Origin: Papiliotrema nemorosa | Taxonomy: Eukaryota > Basidiomycota > Tremellomycetes > Tremellales > Rhynchogastremaceae | Length of the DNA: 64,000 bases | Direction: 5' to 3' | NCBI GenBank assembly: GCA_032158125.1 | Contig: JASKOT010000023.1 | Location: 124,001-188,000 of the forward strand | Shown: positions 11,518-24,906 of the stretch, one piece after another | Numbering within the stretch: position 1 is the stretch's first letter | Layout: each line of letters starts with the position of its first letter | Program-made: the position numbers and the translations under genes | Notes under the pieces: model-generated | Database searches by the model: none | What the model was told of the DNA's origin: nothing | What the model saw: the letters and a program-made list of their open reading frames with translations, nothing else

Positions 11518-12057
11518 TGTGGGTGGTTGAAGGTGGGCTCTTGTGAAGAGTGAAGGTGTAGTGAGAAGATGAATAGCAACTTTTACTAGGGGCAAAATAG
11601 CAGAGAAGGGTCTCCAAGGGGGGGCCATGTCAAAGTGATGACACCCCCCGCTGCAATCGTCATCGATGACCCTCCTTACTCACCCTGCTGCTGCTTCCGA
11701 TGACTCCCATCCCCCTCCCGAGTCATACAATAGTTCCCGATCGATGCACAGGTTGATATACCTTAATCACATGCGCTGCATGCTGTGGGCGAACAAGCGA
11801 TGCCAGCAAGACCATTTCCAGTTGATCTCTCTTGACCTTGAAGATCGACGATCCCGGCTATGACCGAAGAGCCGGTTTTTCGTCTCGAAGCGATTTGCTG
11901 GAATCGCCTCACTTCGTCTCAATCGCAATAGAACCATGTATGCATCGGTCAAAGCCATTAAACCTGTATATCTAGTCTGTCCCGTCTACTCGCATCACAC
12001 ATGCTCATTTTAGGGCCTCAGGATGAATGCTGCTCCTCTCCATTACCCGTTACCATC
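11518..12057. other. intergenic: ERG11 3' end and promoter of small mitochondrial gene
   Basis: Both flanking genes are on the minus strand. Short open frames lack motifs. I see no tRNA or repeat here. Confidence 0.5.
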
Positions 12058-14083
<2,026 letters not shown>

Positions 14084-14564
14084 GTTCAGACTATTCTTCC
14101 ACCAGAGAAGGCCAAATGAACGGTCTCCTGATTCGATCAACCGGCTGGACGTGGGTGAAGAGATGGGCCGACGAAGAGAGTGAGGTGAGGGAAGAAGAGT
14201 GATGGAATGTTGTTTTTGTCGTCCAATCCTCGTTTCATCGTTCCACACTTTTTTGGAACAAGTCCCCCCCAAACGCGTCTCGCGCGGGGGAAGGATGGGC
14301 GGGTGGTGATTACAAAAACCATGGGATCAAGGCTGCCCTGATTACAAAAGTTTCAAACGCTCATTACAAAACCTCTGTTCACCCTTTTCACGTCGCCTGT
14401 TGTTTGGGACACCTGTTGGACACAGCACAGCAACCGCCCCAAGACAAACGCGACGACTGATAGGAGTACGCTTCTTTCGACAGCCATTGACTATTCAGCC
14501 CCTACACAGGGCATCAAGTGAAAGCAAGCGCTTCCTTACCGTGTACAATCAGAGACATTCAACT
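14084..14564. promoter_or_regulatory. ERG11 promoter region
   Basis: This is the divergent region between ERG11 and the first gene of the plus-strand array. Apart from the ATTACAAAA triplet I see no named element; I did not find a convincing SREBP-type ATCACnnGAT site. Confidence 0.5.
14309..14371. repeat. three direct ATTACAAAA repeats upstream of ERG11
   Basis: ATTACAAAA occurs at 14309-14317, 14341-14349 and 14363-14371, about 225-290 bp before the ERG11 start codon. The flanking bases also partly agree (TG or TC before the motif). No factor is known to me for this word. Confidence 0.6.
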
Positions 14565-15181
14565 ATGCGGAGTATGACATTGTCATGCGAATTTGACGAT
14601 GATACTATCCAGCTAATCTCGACTTTGGTCCACTCAAGCCAGTGCAGACCACTGTGGCTAGCGCGAATGGCCCAGAACTGACGGATTGCAGGGTCAAGGC
14701 TGTCCTCAGCGATCTCATTCAGCGGATGAATGAGGCAGAGACATACGCCGGTGAGACGTTGGCGCCAAAGTGATGAGGTTCTGTATCGCTCGAACCCTCT
14801 ACAGGAGAATATACTGGTGGACTGATTCAAGATGTGCCGGAGTGCGAGTGGATGAGGTTAGATGAAGACAGATGCGGCGAACGGATTCTGCGAGAGCGAG
14901 TTCACCTTGAACTGTCAAGGCGCGTCCTACGAATCGATCACCCTCTGGACAGCAAGTATGCAGCTCCTCATCTGCATATTCCAGAAGCCGGATGCGGGAC
15001 ACCTTTCTCCTCCGATCGCTCGTCAGAAGGATCAGCTGCATCGTCATGGCGTTGGCTCCTCCTTTCACGCAAGACAAACTCGGTGCAATATGTCGCTGAC
15101 AAGCTTCTGCTCCGCCAGAGTCCGTATGATCAGGCAAGGATAAGCCATTTCCTTACCTCTTCGCATCGTCACTCATTTTGA
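14565..15181 (+). CDS. doubtful hypothetical gene, possible degenerate array member
   Basis: A coherent spliced frame exists: exon 1 starts at 14565 and contains FDDDTIQLISTLVHSSQ, an intron with a CTGAC branch site ends at 14689-14691, a short second exon reads VKAVLSDLIQRMNEAETYAG, and after a second intron a frame of about 120 codons runs to TGA at 15181. The helix in exon 1 and its length resemble exon 1 of the downstream paralogues (FTPDALGTLVAAMYK in the gene at 18348), but the rest does not align by eye. The first donor is GTGCAG, a weak match. It ends 28 bp before the next gene. It may be a decayed or fast-evolving copy, or not a gene. Confidence 0.35.
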
Positions 15182-15209
15182 GACTGACCGCGACTTCGTC
15201 ACGGCCAAC

Positions 15210-16286
15210 ATGCGACTCTCGCAAATCAGTGAGGATACATATCGCTCTATTGCTTGCAGACTGTATTATAAAGGTAAGTCTGGACAGGGGCCCTTCTTAG
15301 TCTCTACACCCTGTTTCGTATACAATTCCGGCGATGAGGACGTGGTCCGAGTTTGGAGTGCGGAGGCGATACTGATGTACAGTATCTGGCCATGATTATG
15401 GTCATCCCCCGAGTCACACTGTCGCGGACGATTGGTCGGCCATTCTTGGGACAATCAAATCGTATCTCATTCAGCACGAGAAGGTGGGCGGGGGCAAATA
15501 TGAAAATCCAGAGGTTGATCCCCGCAATTCGTCGCATATGGAAGCTTGGATGCATGCGACGATCGCTGCGATGAGAGATCCGAAAGATCCTCAGAGCGAA
15601 ACTTCTTACCATCCATCCATCAAGGCAGCGTCCTGGACGAAATTTCGTTCGCACGATGAAGCGGGTAGTCTCATCGCTGACCAGTCTTTCCGTCAATTGC
15701 TTCTTCAAGACCAAACGAAAGTGGATGGAAGGGAGATCAAAGGTCTCGAGACCTCCATCATGAGAAATAAACACTTCGAGAGTCTCGTCAGACTGGTTGA
15801 TGACGTATATGTCACAGGTAGCGGTGAGTCCTCTTCATACTGGGAGAGGGAACAACGATACCGCGCTGACATCCAGAGCCGAGCGATCTGGTGACCTACT
15901 TTACTCTGGCAGGATTGAGGTACGTTTCGGAAAATCTGGACAGGGATTGGAAAGAGCTTCAACAAGGCACAACTACACTCCAACAACGAATCAAAGGGCT
16001 CGATGCGGACAAGATCCCGAGTCATGCAGCCGAGATCCTACAACAGGCATCCTCATACAGGGCTATCAGACGTCTCGTCGAGACCTACATCGAGCGGGGG
16101 ATGCTTGATATTTGGTCCCTGATGGACCAAAAGACGCATTGGGAGTGGGAACAAGAAGCGGTGGAAAAGCTCGTGAGCACCGAGTGGGCAACTGGCGCTC
16201 TGGAATTGGAAGTAGACAACTTGTTGGCCGAGGTGGATCAGGCTGAGAGCGCTTTATCTGCCAAGGTAGAGTCGACTACTGTATGA
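15210..16286 (+). CDS. tandem-array protein A, family not recognised
   Basis: I do not recognise the family. Exon 1 is MRLSQISEDTYRSIACRLYYK, ending in phase 1 at 15273. After an intron to 15382, exon 2 carries HTVADDWSAILGTIKSYL, NPEVDPRNSSHMEAWMHAT, AMRDPKD, YHPSIK, FRSHDEA and SLVRLVDDVYVTG. A second phase-1 intron leads to exon 3: TYFTLAGLRYVSENLD, YRAIRRLVETYIERGMLDI and a coiled C-terminus ELEVDNLLAEVDQAESALSA. No signal peptide, transmembrane helix or metal motif is seen; it looks helical and soluble. Nearly every block has a counterpart in the next gene (16785), so the two are a recent tandem pair. About 300 residues. Confidence 0.75.
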
Positions 16287-16784
16287 GCGAGTGCATGGGT
16301 GAGAATGGTGGCTGAAGGCTAGGGTCAATCCTCAGCGGCGATAGCGGTGCGTGGGACAATAGATGTACCGTACTCTGGGTACTGTGCGGAAGCTGCGTGC
16401 ATTGATACCGAATGGAAGATGAACTTGTCATCATCAGCTTAGTCTGAAACAATACTGCACGCGCCCCCGTAGTAACCCCACTGAGTACATTCACAGAGTA
16501 TATTGATGTGACTCTCGCTGCACTCACTGTGGCATGTCGGTGAAAACGTTACTGTACTCGTCTCGCAACATGCTTGTCCTTTCTTCCAGACCCCTAATAT
16601 AATCAGCCGACGCCAAACATGTTTGTGATATGACCAACGCCCATCCTTTCGGTCGGAGAGAGTTTGCCTCTCCGTGACCCCAACGATCTGTTCTCGCCTG
16701 GCAGGTTCAGTAGCGATAGAGACGACTTTTCAGCGCAAAGACTTGGTAAAATACTTGCTGTATTTTGCCACATTTGGGTACAGT
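16287..16784. other. intergenic between array genes A and B
   Basis: No gene is seen. An AT-rich CCTAATATAATC near 16592 could be part of the promoter of gene B. Confidence 0.45.
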
Positions 16785-17884
16785 ATGAGAGTTTCTCAAG
16801 TCAGCGATTCAACGTGTCGCTCTGTCGCTTGCAAGCTTTACTTTGAACGTGAGTTCGAATGCAGATTCGAGATCCTCCCTTCTCCGGTTGCGATACGAGA
16901 GACATTCCCAGCCGTCCACGTGGCCTAAGCTGAAATTCGCAGCTTCAGGCTTTGAGCTTGACCCTCCGCCCAGTGATAGCTTTGCGGAAGACTGGTCTGA
17001 CATTATTCGACGAATCAAAACTCAGGTGAGTGCCAACTTGGGACAAGGCGTCTATCAGGATCCGGAGATAGATCCGAGAACGACCGCGCACATGGAATGC
17101 TGGATGAGTGCCACTTCACTAGCGATGAGGGATCCTCAGGACTTCACCGACTATCATCCAGCCATCAAAGATAACATCAAAAGTCGCATGCGAAGCCATG
17201 ATCAGGCTGTTGAATGGTTTCATGATTCTTCGCACAGGAAAATCCTGTGTGAGAACCAGACAGATGTCGACCAAGTTGAGTTGAGTCAGCTGTATCGTAC
17301 AATCTCAAGCAGTGTAAGAGGTGCAGAAATCGTCAATCTCATCGAGCCGATGTACAACATAGACGCCTGTGAGCCTAACCGTTCTTCATCAGATGATGCA
17401 AAGCCGGCGCTGACCACGCCCTCCGTAGTACAATCTTTCACACTGTGGGGTTTGCGTCAGTTCACAGAAGTCATGCGGGACCATCATGACTCGCTTGCAC
17501 AAGGGGCACGTGTGATGCGCGAGGTTTTGCGTGGCTCCAAGACCTCTGCTGGACCTGAAGGATCCGAGCACTGTTCGTCTATCCTGCGAAAGGCCTCTCT
17601 GATGCGCGCAACGAGACGCCTCGTGGAAGAGTACCTTCATAAAGGCATTTATCGATAGTTCCATATTGATGGCGCGCGGAACGCACGACGAAGCGGAAAG
17701 ACTCACTCTTGCTGACATCTTGCATGAGGCGTGGACCGGCATGCCAAGGGAACCATCAGTAGAGTTAGGCATCGAGCTGAAGGATGGTGTGGAAGACCTG
17801 TTGGCTCGTTTGGATTTCGCTGAAAAGGAGCTCGCTTCCACCAAGGGGTCGAGCGCGGAGATTCATGCCGCTACGAAAGGTTGA
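16785..17884 (+). pseudogene. tandem-array protein B, probable frameshift near 17647
   Basis: Close paralogue of the gene at 15210. Exon 1 is MRVSQVSDSTCRSVACKLYFE with a phase-1 end, then FAEDWSDIIRRIKTQV, DPEIDPRTTAHMECWMSAT, AMRDPQD, YHPAIK, MRSHDQA, and after a probable intron QSFTLWGLRQFTEVM and RATRRLVEEYLHKG. In this frame a TAG at 17656-17658 ends the protein. The family C-terminus continues in the next frame from 17648 (FIDSSILMARGTHDEAERL ...) to a stop at 17882-17884, matching gene A (RGMLDIWSLMD) residue for residue in spacing. One extra base near 17646-17648 explains this. It may be a recent pseudogene, a truncated but working protein, or an assembly error. A 14-nt intron is too short to be an alternative. 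Confidence 0.65.
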
Positions 17885-18347
17885 AGTCATAGCGGGGCTC
17901 TTGTGGATGAAAACTGGTAGGCATGCATCCTGTGTGTGTAGTATGCGTATGAGTCTGGATCAGCTTACAGGCCCGGAATGGTATGCCACCCTTAATCGAC
18001 GTACGAATACTGTAAGAGTACTGTAAGAGCCAAAGTGTCTCAGGAAGCGGGTCACTCGCATTCGGTCGTTCCATTCAAGAAGTCGCAGGCCCTCGCATAT
18101 GGCGAGGTGGAACATCTCACGCTGGAGTATCGTCACTTCTCTGTCATATAGCAGTCAATACACCTCACCAGCCCATTGAAAAGGGAGACGTTGCGATACT
18201 TCCCTTGTTGTTATCCTCCTGACGCGGCAAGCGAGTATTGGTGCAGGAGCCATATATCGCTGAGTTCTGTAGCGCCTGCCCTTCACCCACAGGATATCCC
18301 GCCCACTAGACCTCATCACCTCACTTCATAAGCCACATCAGACTTAC
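17885..18347. other. intergenic between array genes B and C
   Basis: Nothing coding is seen. It contains the terminator of B and the promoter of C. Confidence 0.45.
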
Positions 18348-19262
18348 ATGTCGAAGACAACAGAAATCTCGCCCGCCTTTCGATATTCCGAGTTCACACC
18401 CGATGCCTTGGGGACACTTGTGGCTGCCATGTATAAGAGTGAGTCCTCCCAGATGAGATTGCACATGAGGGCATGCATTGATGTATAGAGGGCAAGGACA
18501 CAGTCACCGCCCAAGACATCTCGGAGCACTGGCCTAGAATTCTCCGGAAGTTTGCCGAGGATTCCGCCATGACGGCCTGGTCCCGTAATAACGCAACGCT
18601 AGACCTCAACCGGAGCAGTGTCATTCAAACACTGTCTGCTGCGACTTCAAGGAGTATGGAGTCAGCGGAGACAGAGGGACTGCTGAAGAGTGGCATCATG
18701 TCTCGGCTACTCTCCCACGCTCAAGCCAGACTTTGCAGATCGAAGGTCGTGAGAGATGCTCTTCTGGCAACTCGGGAAACAGCAAGTGCATCGGAACCTT
18801 CCGGTTCTGTCTCTTATGCGGAGAAAGATATCATGGAGCTTTTCGAGGAAGTCTATGGGCCCAATCTCGCCTGTAAGTCGGCTGATACTGTAAGCATCGT
18901 GATGAGCGGTAAGGACGCTGAGCCCAGCTTTCTTTTTCGACGACCCTGAAAAGTTGGAGTACTTGGAAAGCATCGGATATCATACCATGAAGTATCTCAG
19001 GGAGTATACTGACCATGCTTACGAACTGGAGACGGGTAAACCGATGCCCCACCTCGAAGCCGACAGAGTCACACTCCTCTGGAATACCAAAGAGGGCAGA
19101 AGATCTCTTGTCAAGGGTACCCGGAAGATCATGGAAGATCTCATCCGTCATGGCCTTGTTTCTTCAGAGATTCTAAACACATATGGCTCCCACGACGCCG
19201 CCGAAAAGCAAGCATTGGAGTCTCTGGGTCTGTCTGTGACAGGAGTGAATAACGATGTTTGA
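18348..19262 (+). CDS. tandem-array protein C, family not recognised
   Basis: A diverged member of the same family. Exon 1 (MSKTTEISPAFRYSEFTPDA, LGTLVAAMYK) ends in phase 1. Exon 2 begins KGKDTVTAQDISEHWPRIL and ends AEKDIMELFEEVYGPNLA. A third exon reads YLESIGYHTMKYLREYTDHA, LLWNTKEGRRSLVKGTRKIM and SSEILNTYGSHDAAEKQAL. Exon count and intron phases equal those of A and B, and the C-terminal R-x-ME-x(5)-G ... GSHD-AE signature is shared. It pairs most closely with the gene at 19750 (both have LLWNT/TLWNT-EGR and LYGDN/VYGPN). No known domain is evident. The gene appears intact. About 265 residues. Confidence 0.75.
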
Positions 19263-19749
19263 GGCGGTTAGCGAGTATTGTGTACAGCCAGCAGTCCGGC
19301 TATGCAGCGCATGAGGGGCGATGCGACGACTTACTGACGGCTGAGAGGTGATGTGTCATAGGAAGGAAATGGAAAGCGACTTGATATCTCCCTCACGGAC
19401 AGTCCACTCGAAATTTATGAGCGCGACGAGCATAAAGTCTTTCTGTCAGTGAACACATCAGCTCAGCGAAGACTCACTGACCCCAAGGCGAAAGATTGCA
19501 CCCCTTCTCATGAGTGAAACGCGTCAGAAAGTCGCATCGACTCCGCTTGCTTACTCTACTGAATCCTTGTGCTTCGCCTCTGATAAGTCCGGCCCAAGTA
19601 GACTGTTGAAAGGAGCGATTAGTAAACGTATTGTCACCTGAATTATAAAAAGCTTCGCCCCACTCGCATCATCCTTCTCTTTCTCTTTCTACCGAAGTGT
19701 CCTCACAATACACCTTACCTGGTCGACAAGCCCATCAAGATTCTTCGCA
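19263..19749. promoter_or_regulatory. promoter region of array gene D
   Basis: A TATA-like AATTATAAAAA at 19641-19651 lies about 100 bp before the start codon, followed by a CT-rich leader (19676-19690), a common arrangement in fungal promoters. No gene is seen. Confidence 0.5.
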
Positions 19750-20663
19750 ATGACTGACCAGGAAAGCAGAACAGACTCCGACTGCGTGCAGGAGCCCAGG
19801 ATAGTCGAGCTTACTTCCGAGCTTTTGCAGGTCATCACGGCGACCATGTACACTGGTGGGCAGAGATTCGTGGTGAATATCTACCTGCTGACCAAGTAGA
19901 GGGAAGACATGACCTGGAACCGAGCGAGATCTCCGAGAAATGGGATCAACTCTGGTATCATTTTGGGCACGAAGCAGACGCGTTTCGCTCCGCAACCGGA
20001 ACGATGGTGCTTGATATCGCTCGCACCAAATCCATACAGATTCTGAAGGCTGCCGTTGTAAGCATGATGGGCAAGGCTACTGGGCTTGGTCTCTTGACGA
20101 ACGGCGCCAGATCCAAAATGCCGAGTGACAACAGAGCGCGATTCTGTGATTCTTATATGGTCAGGGAGGCTGTGGAGTCGCACTTGAACAGCAAGATGTG
20201 TGATGTGGAAATGCAGGACCCGCCTATGTCTTATCAAAAGAAGAGCCTGTTGGAGCTATACCAGGAGCTTTACGGTGACAATGTGAGAGGTAAGCACAGC
20301 TGAAGCAGCCAAGTGGCGGTGTCTGGCTCATGGCCAGATTATATCAATCAGGCTTCAATGGAGGATTTGGTTCGGAGCGGCTTCAACGAGGACCAAATCT
20401 TCTTTCACTACACGAACGATATTTACCGTGAGCTGACGGGTATGGATCTGGACCTAGACTATGAAGAGACACTGTGGAATACGAGGGAGGGTCGCACAGC
20501 TCTGATGAAAGGCAGTCGGAGGACGATGGAGCATATGGTCACCGATGGCGCTATCAAGCCCGGAGTGGTTGGAAGGCATGGCTCACATGACGAGGCTGAA
20601 AGAGTCGCTTTGCAGACGCTGGGTCTCTTGCCACCCTTCAGCACAGGCGAAATGGTCTTGTGA
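19750..20663 (+). CDS. tandem-array protein D, family not recognised
   Basis: Exon 1 ends VELTSELLQVITATMYT in phase 1. The donor reads GTGGGC, weaker than usual; an unspliced reading stops at once, while splicing to the AG at 19898-19900 gives EGRHDLEPSEISEKWDQLWY, which aligns with gene C (KGKDTVTAQDISEHWPRIL). Exon 2 ends SLLELYQELYGDNVR. After a second intron the frame reads MEDLVRSGFNEDQIFFHYTN, ETLWNTREGRTALMKGSRRT and GVVGRHGSHDEAERVALQ. The C-terminal GSHDEAER-AL-LGL signature is the strongest shared mark of the array. No signal peptide or membrane helix. About 265 residues, apparently intact. Confidence 0.73.
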
Positions 20664-21431
20664 GGTTTGCTCGAGCCGATTTCGTATGCGACAAATTAGC
20701 ATGCATGGTGGACGTGCTGAGCGAGATAACAAGAATGACTTAAAGTGTATATCAAATGCACGTTATCGGAAGACGTGTATTCACGTAGATTCCAGTCGAA
20801 CACTTGTCGAGAGGGTGCATGAGTCGGAACACCATTTTGATTAGCATACTGGGTCCAAACTCGCATAGCAAACCTTGTCATTCCGCAGACGTTGGCGAAC
20901 GGTAACTAGCTGAATTGATGGCGGATGCCGAGATTTGGGTTCGAACTGTCTCACACGGCTGATCTTTGATTCTAAAAGACTCACGCCTCTGAACCTCACA
21001 GGGCCGCCAGCGGTCACAACGGAGGAATGCACGAAATCTTAAGAATCGGGCAAGAGAGCCTTATCCAATATTGTCAATCGAGTCAGACGTTCCAGATTGA
21101 CTGCAGACATGTTTTCAGATGGTTGCATAATATCGTAGCTTTGTACAGTACCACTCATTGTCAAGTCGGGTAGATACAGTATAGTAAGAAGCATATACAT
21201 TCGTCGCGATTGTCGAGGGAGGTCACCGAAAAGTCGTAGGATCGGATACACATGTTGAGGTTGAAGGTGGGGAAAGAAATCTATCTTTTGATTTTTGCTG
21301 TAAGGAAATATGCACGGGAGGAGCAAAGTCCGGGCCTCAAAGAGAGTTGGTGTGGCGCCATTATCGAGAAGGGTTGTCGTCGGCTTGCCGAGGGCGAAGC
21401 ATCACCGTTCATGTTTGCGAAGCAGAATCAT
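20664..21431. other. convergent intergenic region, array gene D to bZIP gene
   Basis: Several short open frames lie on both strands without motifs or splice support. I see no RNA gene or repeat. Confidence 0.5.
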
Positions 21432-22865
21432 CTAGTTGCTCGAAAATTGACCAGTGGTTTTGAGCGCATTGTTTTCCTTTTGGAGCTTGGCAAGAACAAG
21501 GCTCATTTCTGCCAGCTTTTCCGCTTGGATCTCCGCGAGGTGTTCAAGGTCGCCCAAGTGGTTTGCGGCCTACTTGATGTCAGCTTCTCTGCACGTGTGA
21601 AGCAGTGTCCGAGAGCCCACCTCTTTGTTGGAGATCTTTGATCGAGCTCGGAAGGCTCTTTGAGCCAATCGATTCTGTAGTCTTCGTCGCTCTCGTCGGA
21701 AAGCCGGACCGCCAGCCATCAGTCGGTCCAAGTCTTGCAACTCTTTAATCTTTTGCTCCGCACTAACATTGGGACCCTCGGCGGCCATACCTGGGGTCCA
21801 GGTGTGCTTTCGTTTCTGCGCTCGTTTGCCATTCTTCCCCGAGTTGGCCAAGGCCGATTCGGAGGCTCGTCGTCCTCGAGATCTCTTTAAGAGGGGCTCC
21901 GAGTCACTAGGCATAGGCATGGGGGATGCCGAAGTGGAAACGGACTGAAGTGGAGACGGTGGGCATTCTAGCTGAGGGATGTTAGCGTAGATTCTGGGCT
22001 CAGAAGGGTGAACATACAGTAGAATCAACTTCGTTGACTGGTCCGTCGGTGACGCCGTCATGATGCATGCTTAAGTGACCGCTCAGGCAGCCGGGATTGA
22101 TTCCATCGAATGAGGCGTGATTAGGAGGGGTGATCGAAGAAGACGAGCTAGATGAGCCAGAAAGTCCGTAATGCAAACTCGGGTTGTATCCATAGGGATT
22201 GGCCATGGGATCGAATGACGAGCCCAAAGAATTCACGCCTGGAATAGTGAGTACTTGTGCGACCAAAGATGACATTTGAGCTGACCGTATGCAGGGTTCC
22301 ATCCTTGGCTGAATGACATCTGAGGGAATTGTTGGGAAGACTCCTGCGGGTTGTACATCGGTCGAGCGACATCAGAATAGCCGGCCGAAGGGGACAGATC
22401 AATCAGTTGACCGTAAGCAGAGTGATTGCCGAGATACTGAGTGTCTGTCGGTAATTTGGTGTGGGATAGATAGACTGAATTGTTTACATAAGGTGGCGGT
22501 CCTGGGAGATAATGCTCATTGTACTGCTGTCCATACTCGTCGGGGTTCTGGTACCCTTGGGGCGCCATGTCGGACGCTCCATATAGCTGAGTCATAAATG
22601 TATCGTCTTCGGTGTTGGACACTGGCGATCGCAACAATGAACCGACCGAGGAGACGGAAGAAGAACGAGCGGCCGGCTCCAAGCCCGGGTTGGTGTCCTG
22701 AGTGGGAGAGATGGGTGAGTGGGTCGTGTGTACGGGTTGTTTAACGCAGTCGGAAGGTCCAATAGAGAGCAAAGAGAGCATACGCCGGTGATGATCGGCT
22801 TGACAGTGAGCGTAGCTGCTATAGGAAGGACCGTGGGTGATGGTGTCCTGCTTTCCGGTTGTCAT
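21432..22865 (-). CDS. bZIP transcription factor
   Basis: Nuclear DNA-binding regulator. The N-terminal 300 or so residues are Ser/Pro/Tyr/Gln-rich and probably disordered, with a SSSSSSS run. A basic patch LLKRSRGRRASESAL and KRAQKRKHTW may be a nuclear signal. The bZIP basic region is RRRLQNRLAQRAFRARSKI, with the N-x(2)-AQRAF-x-R core of fungal Yap/Pap1-like and related factors. The leucine zipper is completed by a last exon (HLGDLEHLAEIQAEKLAEM, LVLAKLQKENNALK) after an intron, ending at TAG 21432-21434. The frame is open further upstream but has no ATG there, so 22865 is the first possible ATG. Target genes cannot be told. Confidence 0.82.
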
Positions 22866-24906
22866 GAAGCTACAATGCTCGGTGTTGGGAGGATTTGGCT
22901 CGGACAAGGAGAAAGCGCTGGTCGACTTTAAGGAAGGATCGGGATGGTGATTCTAGATGACCTCGGTTTTCTGCTGTTGGTGAATGTGAGGTGCAACGAT
23001 ATGGTCTGAGGGGGTATGAGGTTGGTCGAAAAGCAAGGAGCAAAGAGAAGGATGCGGCGGGTTATAACGAGCTCGGCACGAATGATGGGGGGCAAGTGGC
23101 GTAGCTGTGAGAAAAACGTTGTACTGGAATCGTCTCGATTTCTCAGGGTTCAGTCGTTACCCGTCTAGCTTCCGCGCACCTCTGCCACGACGCCCCTGGG
23201 GCAACACCTATGTCATTCTCAGGGTTTTGCTGGAATCCCCCGGCCCCCTATGTTCCCCCCTTGCTTCTCCCCATCCCCCCTCGCCCCCACCCATTGACGC
23301 TAACGCCTGCGTTTTTTTTTTTTACCTGTTTGGACAATTGGAGCGAATGCGCTCATGGTGGAGTCTTTGGGTCCTTTGCTGGAATCGACTTCATTTGACA
23401 GGACTCGACTCAAGTGCCTGATACTATGACGCCTCCCTCTCGCTGTTCCCTTTCATCCTCTCGGTCATCTGCTTCCGAGGTCAAGAACGAACCCCTCCGG
23501 CAACAAAACCCTTGGGCACGGCTTCGACTTGACCGAACAAGTCCCACCGAGCTCAAAAGGGCAACGACTGTGGGCTCCGGTCTGCTTGATAAGAAGGATA
23601 AGAATTGCGCAAATCCCCCTCATTATACGAGCAACTTGTACGGTTTTGCCATGTCTTTCTCTCTATTCTAGCAAAGCATTACAAGTCTCACACTGTCGTG
23701 GTGAGAACCGCTGACTTGAGAGTAGCTCGGGCAATGGCAAATGATGGGGGTGTCGTCGGTATTCGGCAATCAAGGATGAGGTTTCAGGGTAGGAAGATCA
23801 CCACCAATGACCAACACAAGCGTCGTAGGCGATCCATTGAGTCGTCTAGTTTGAGGCTTTTTTTGAAACGATTACATACTCGTACATCACGGTGTAAACC
23901 TCCCTCTCCAAAAAGCTGATTCGAGACTTTCGGTCGCTAAGTGATTCATCATGGTTCCAGTGGAAATTAGGGACCGCAACATGAACGGCAATCGCGTTCA
24001 ACGTACCTCGCGAGTGGATGAGCCCGCCATATAAGTTCAAGCACTCGCACAATCTGCTCTTGGGGAAAACGTCGGTCATAGGCACTAATTTGTGCAGGTG
24101 GATGACATAGACACCACCGTATCTTCAAAGCGAGTGATATCGCCAAGGAGAGACGCCTCAAGGTGGACATTATTCATAGTTGATCATGTATCGCCAAGAA
24201 GGTAGTCACCCCCCTTATGCCCTTATGGCGTAGGCGTACATACTATCCCGCAGTGGTAAGTGGGATGGCTGTTCCCAGACTAGACATCGCCCGCTCGTCC
24301 CCCGGGCTGGCTTGGGGAGTGAGCGGTACATGACAAGAACACGGATCCATAAAAGCCAAAGTGGAGCGAGCTTCCACTCGCGTTCTGGTAACCAAGGGGT
24401 AGTCACCACCCATGCAGCCTTCGTAACCATTATTATGAGCCAGTTTCAAGACCTCCCAGTCACTTGGTTTACGGTAGATGGGTTGGGCAAAGGTACTGAT
24501 CCACCCGCCTTTACACCAAATCGCTGCTGAGATGAGTCCACCGCGCGCGACGATCAGAGATCAAGCTTCTCGAAGATCACTGCCCGTCGAGCGACGATCA
24601 TTACGGCAGATCTCTGCTCTAAACCACAAGTCATCCCATTTCTCCTGGTCATTGCTTGGTCGCACCCGGCTGTCCTTTGGCCATTTTCATCATGTTACTT
24701 CTACATCCTCAAGTGCAGCTCGTCTTGCCTCCAAATGTGTGTCAGAGGTCGATTGCAGCGCTGCAGGGCATGAGAAATGGTGCTCACGTGATGTAGTCTC
24801 ATCTCGTCTCGGCCCGGCAAGTTCCCGGTAGACATCGTGTCGTCCATCTTGATGGCGATGTTGAATAGATTCGGAATCTCGAGGAGATTCATAGTACTAG
24901 TACAAC
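22866..24906. promoter_or_regulatory. 2-kb divergent region between two transcription-factor genes
   Basis: No supported gene. The left half has a strong pyrimidine bias on the plus strand, including a C-rich tract (23237-23293) and a T12 run (23312-23323). Open frames such as 23414-23671 lack motifs. Long leaders with upstream ORFs for the two regulators would explain the size; this is inference. Confidence 0.5.

Noticed and set aside
14799..15137. Minus-strand 112-codon open frame opposite the first array gene
   Set aside because: No motif, no splice partners; the plus-strand spliced frame is more coherent and fits the array direction.
17645..17658. A 14-nt intron in array gene B (GCATTTATCGATAG)
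   Set aside because: Far shorter than any intron here and lacks a GT donor; a frameshift is simpler.
20930..20955. tRNA-like GGGTTCGAACTG sequence
   Set aside because: It resembles a T-arm, but position 61 is not C, the stem does not pair, and no acceptor or anticodon arm lies upstream.
23414..23919. Plus-strand open frames upstream of the bZIP gene
   Set aside because: No family motif, no consistent splice pattern, base composition typical of the flanking non-coding region.
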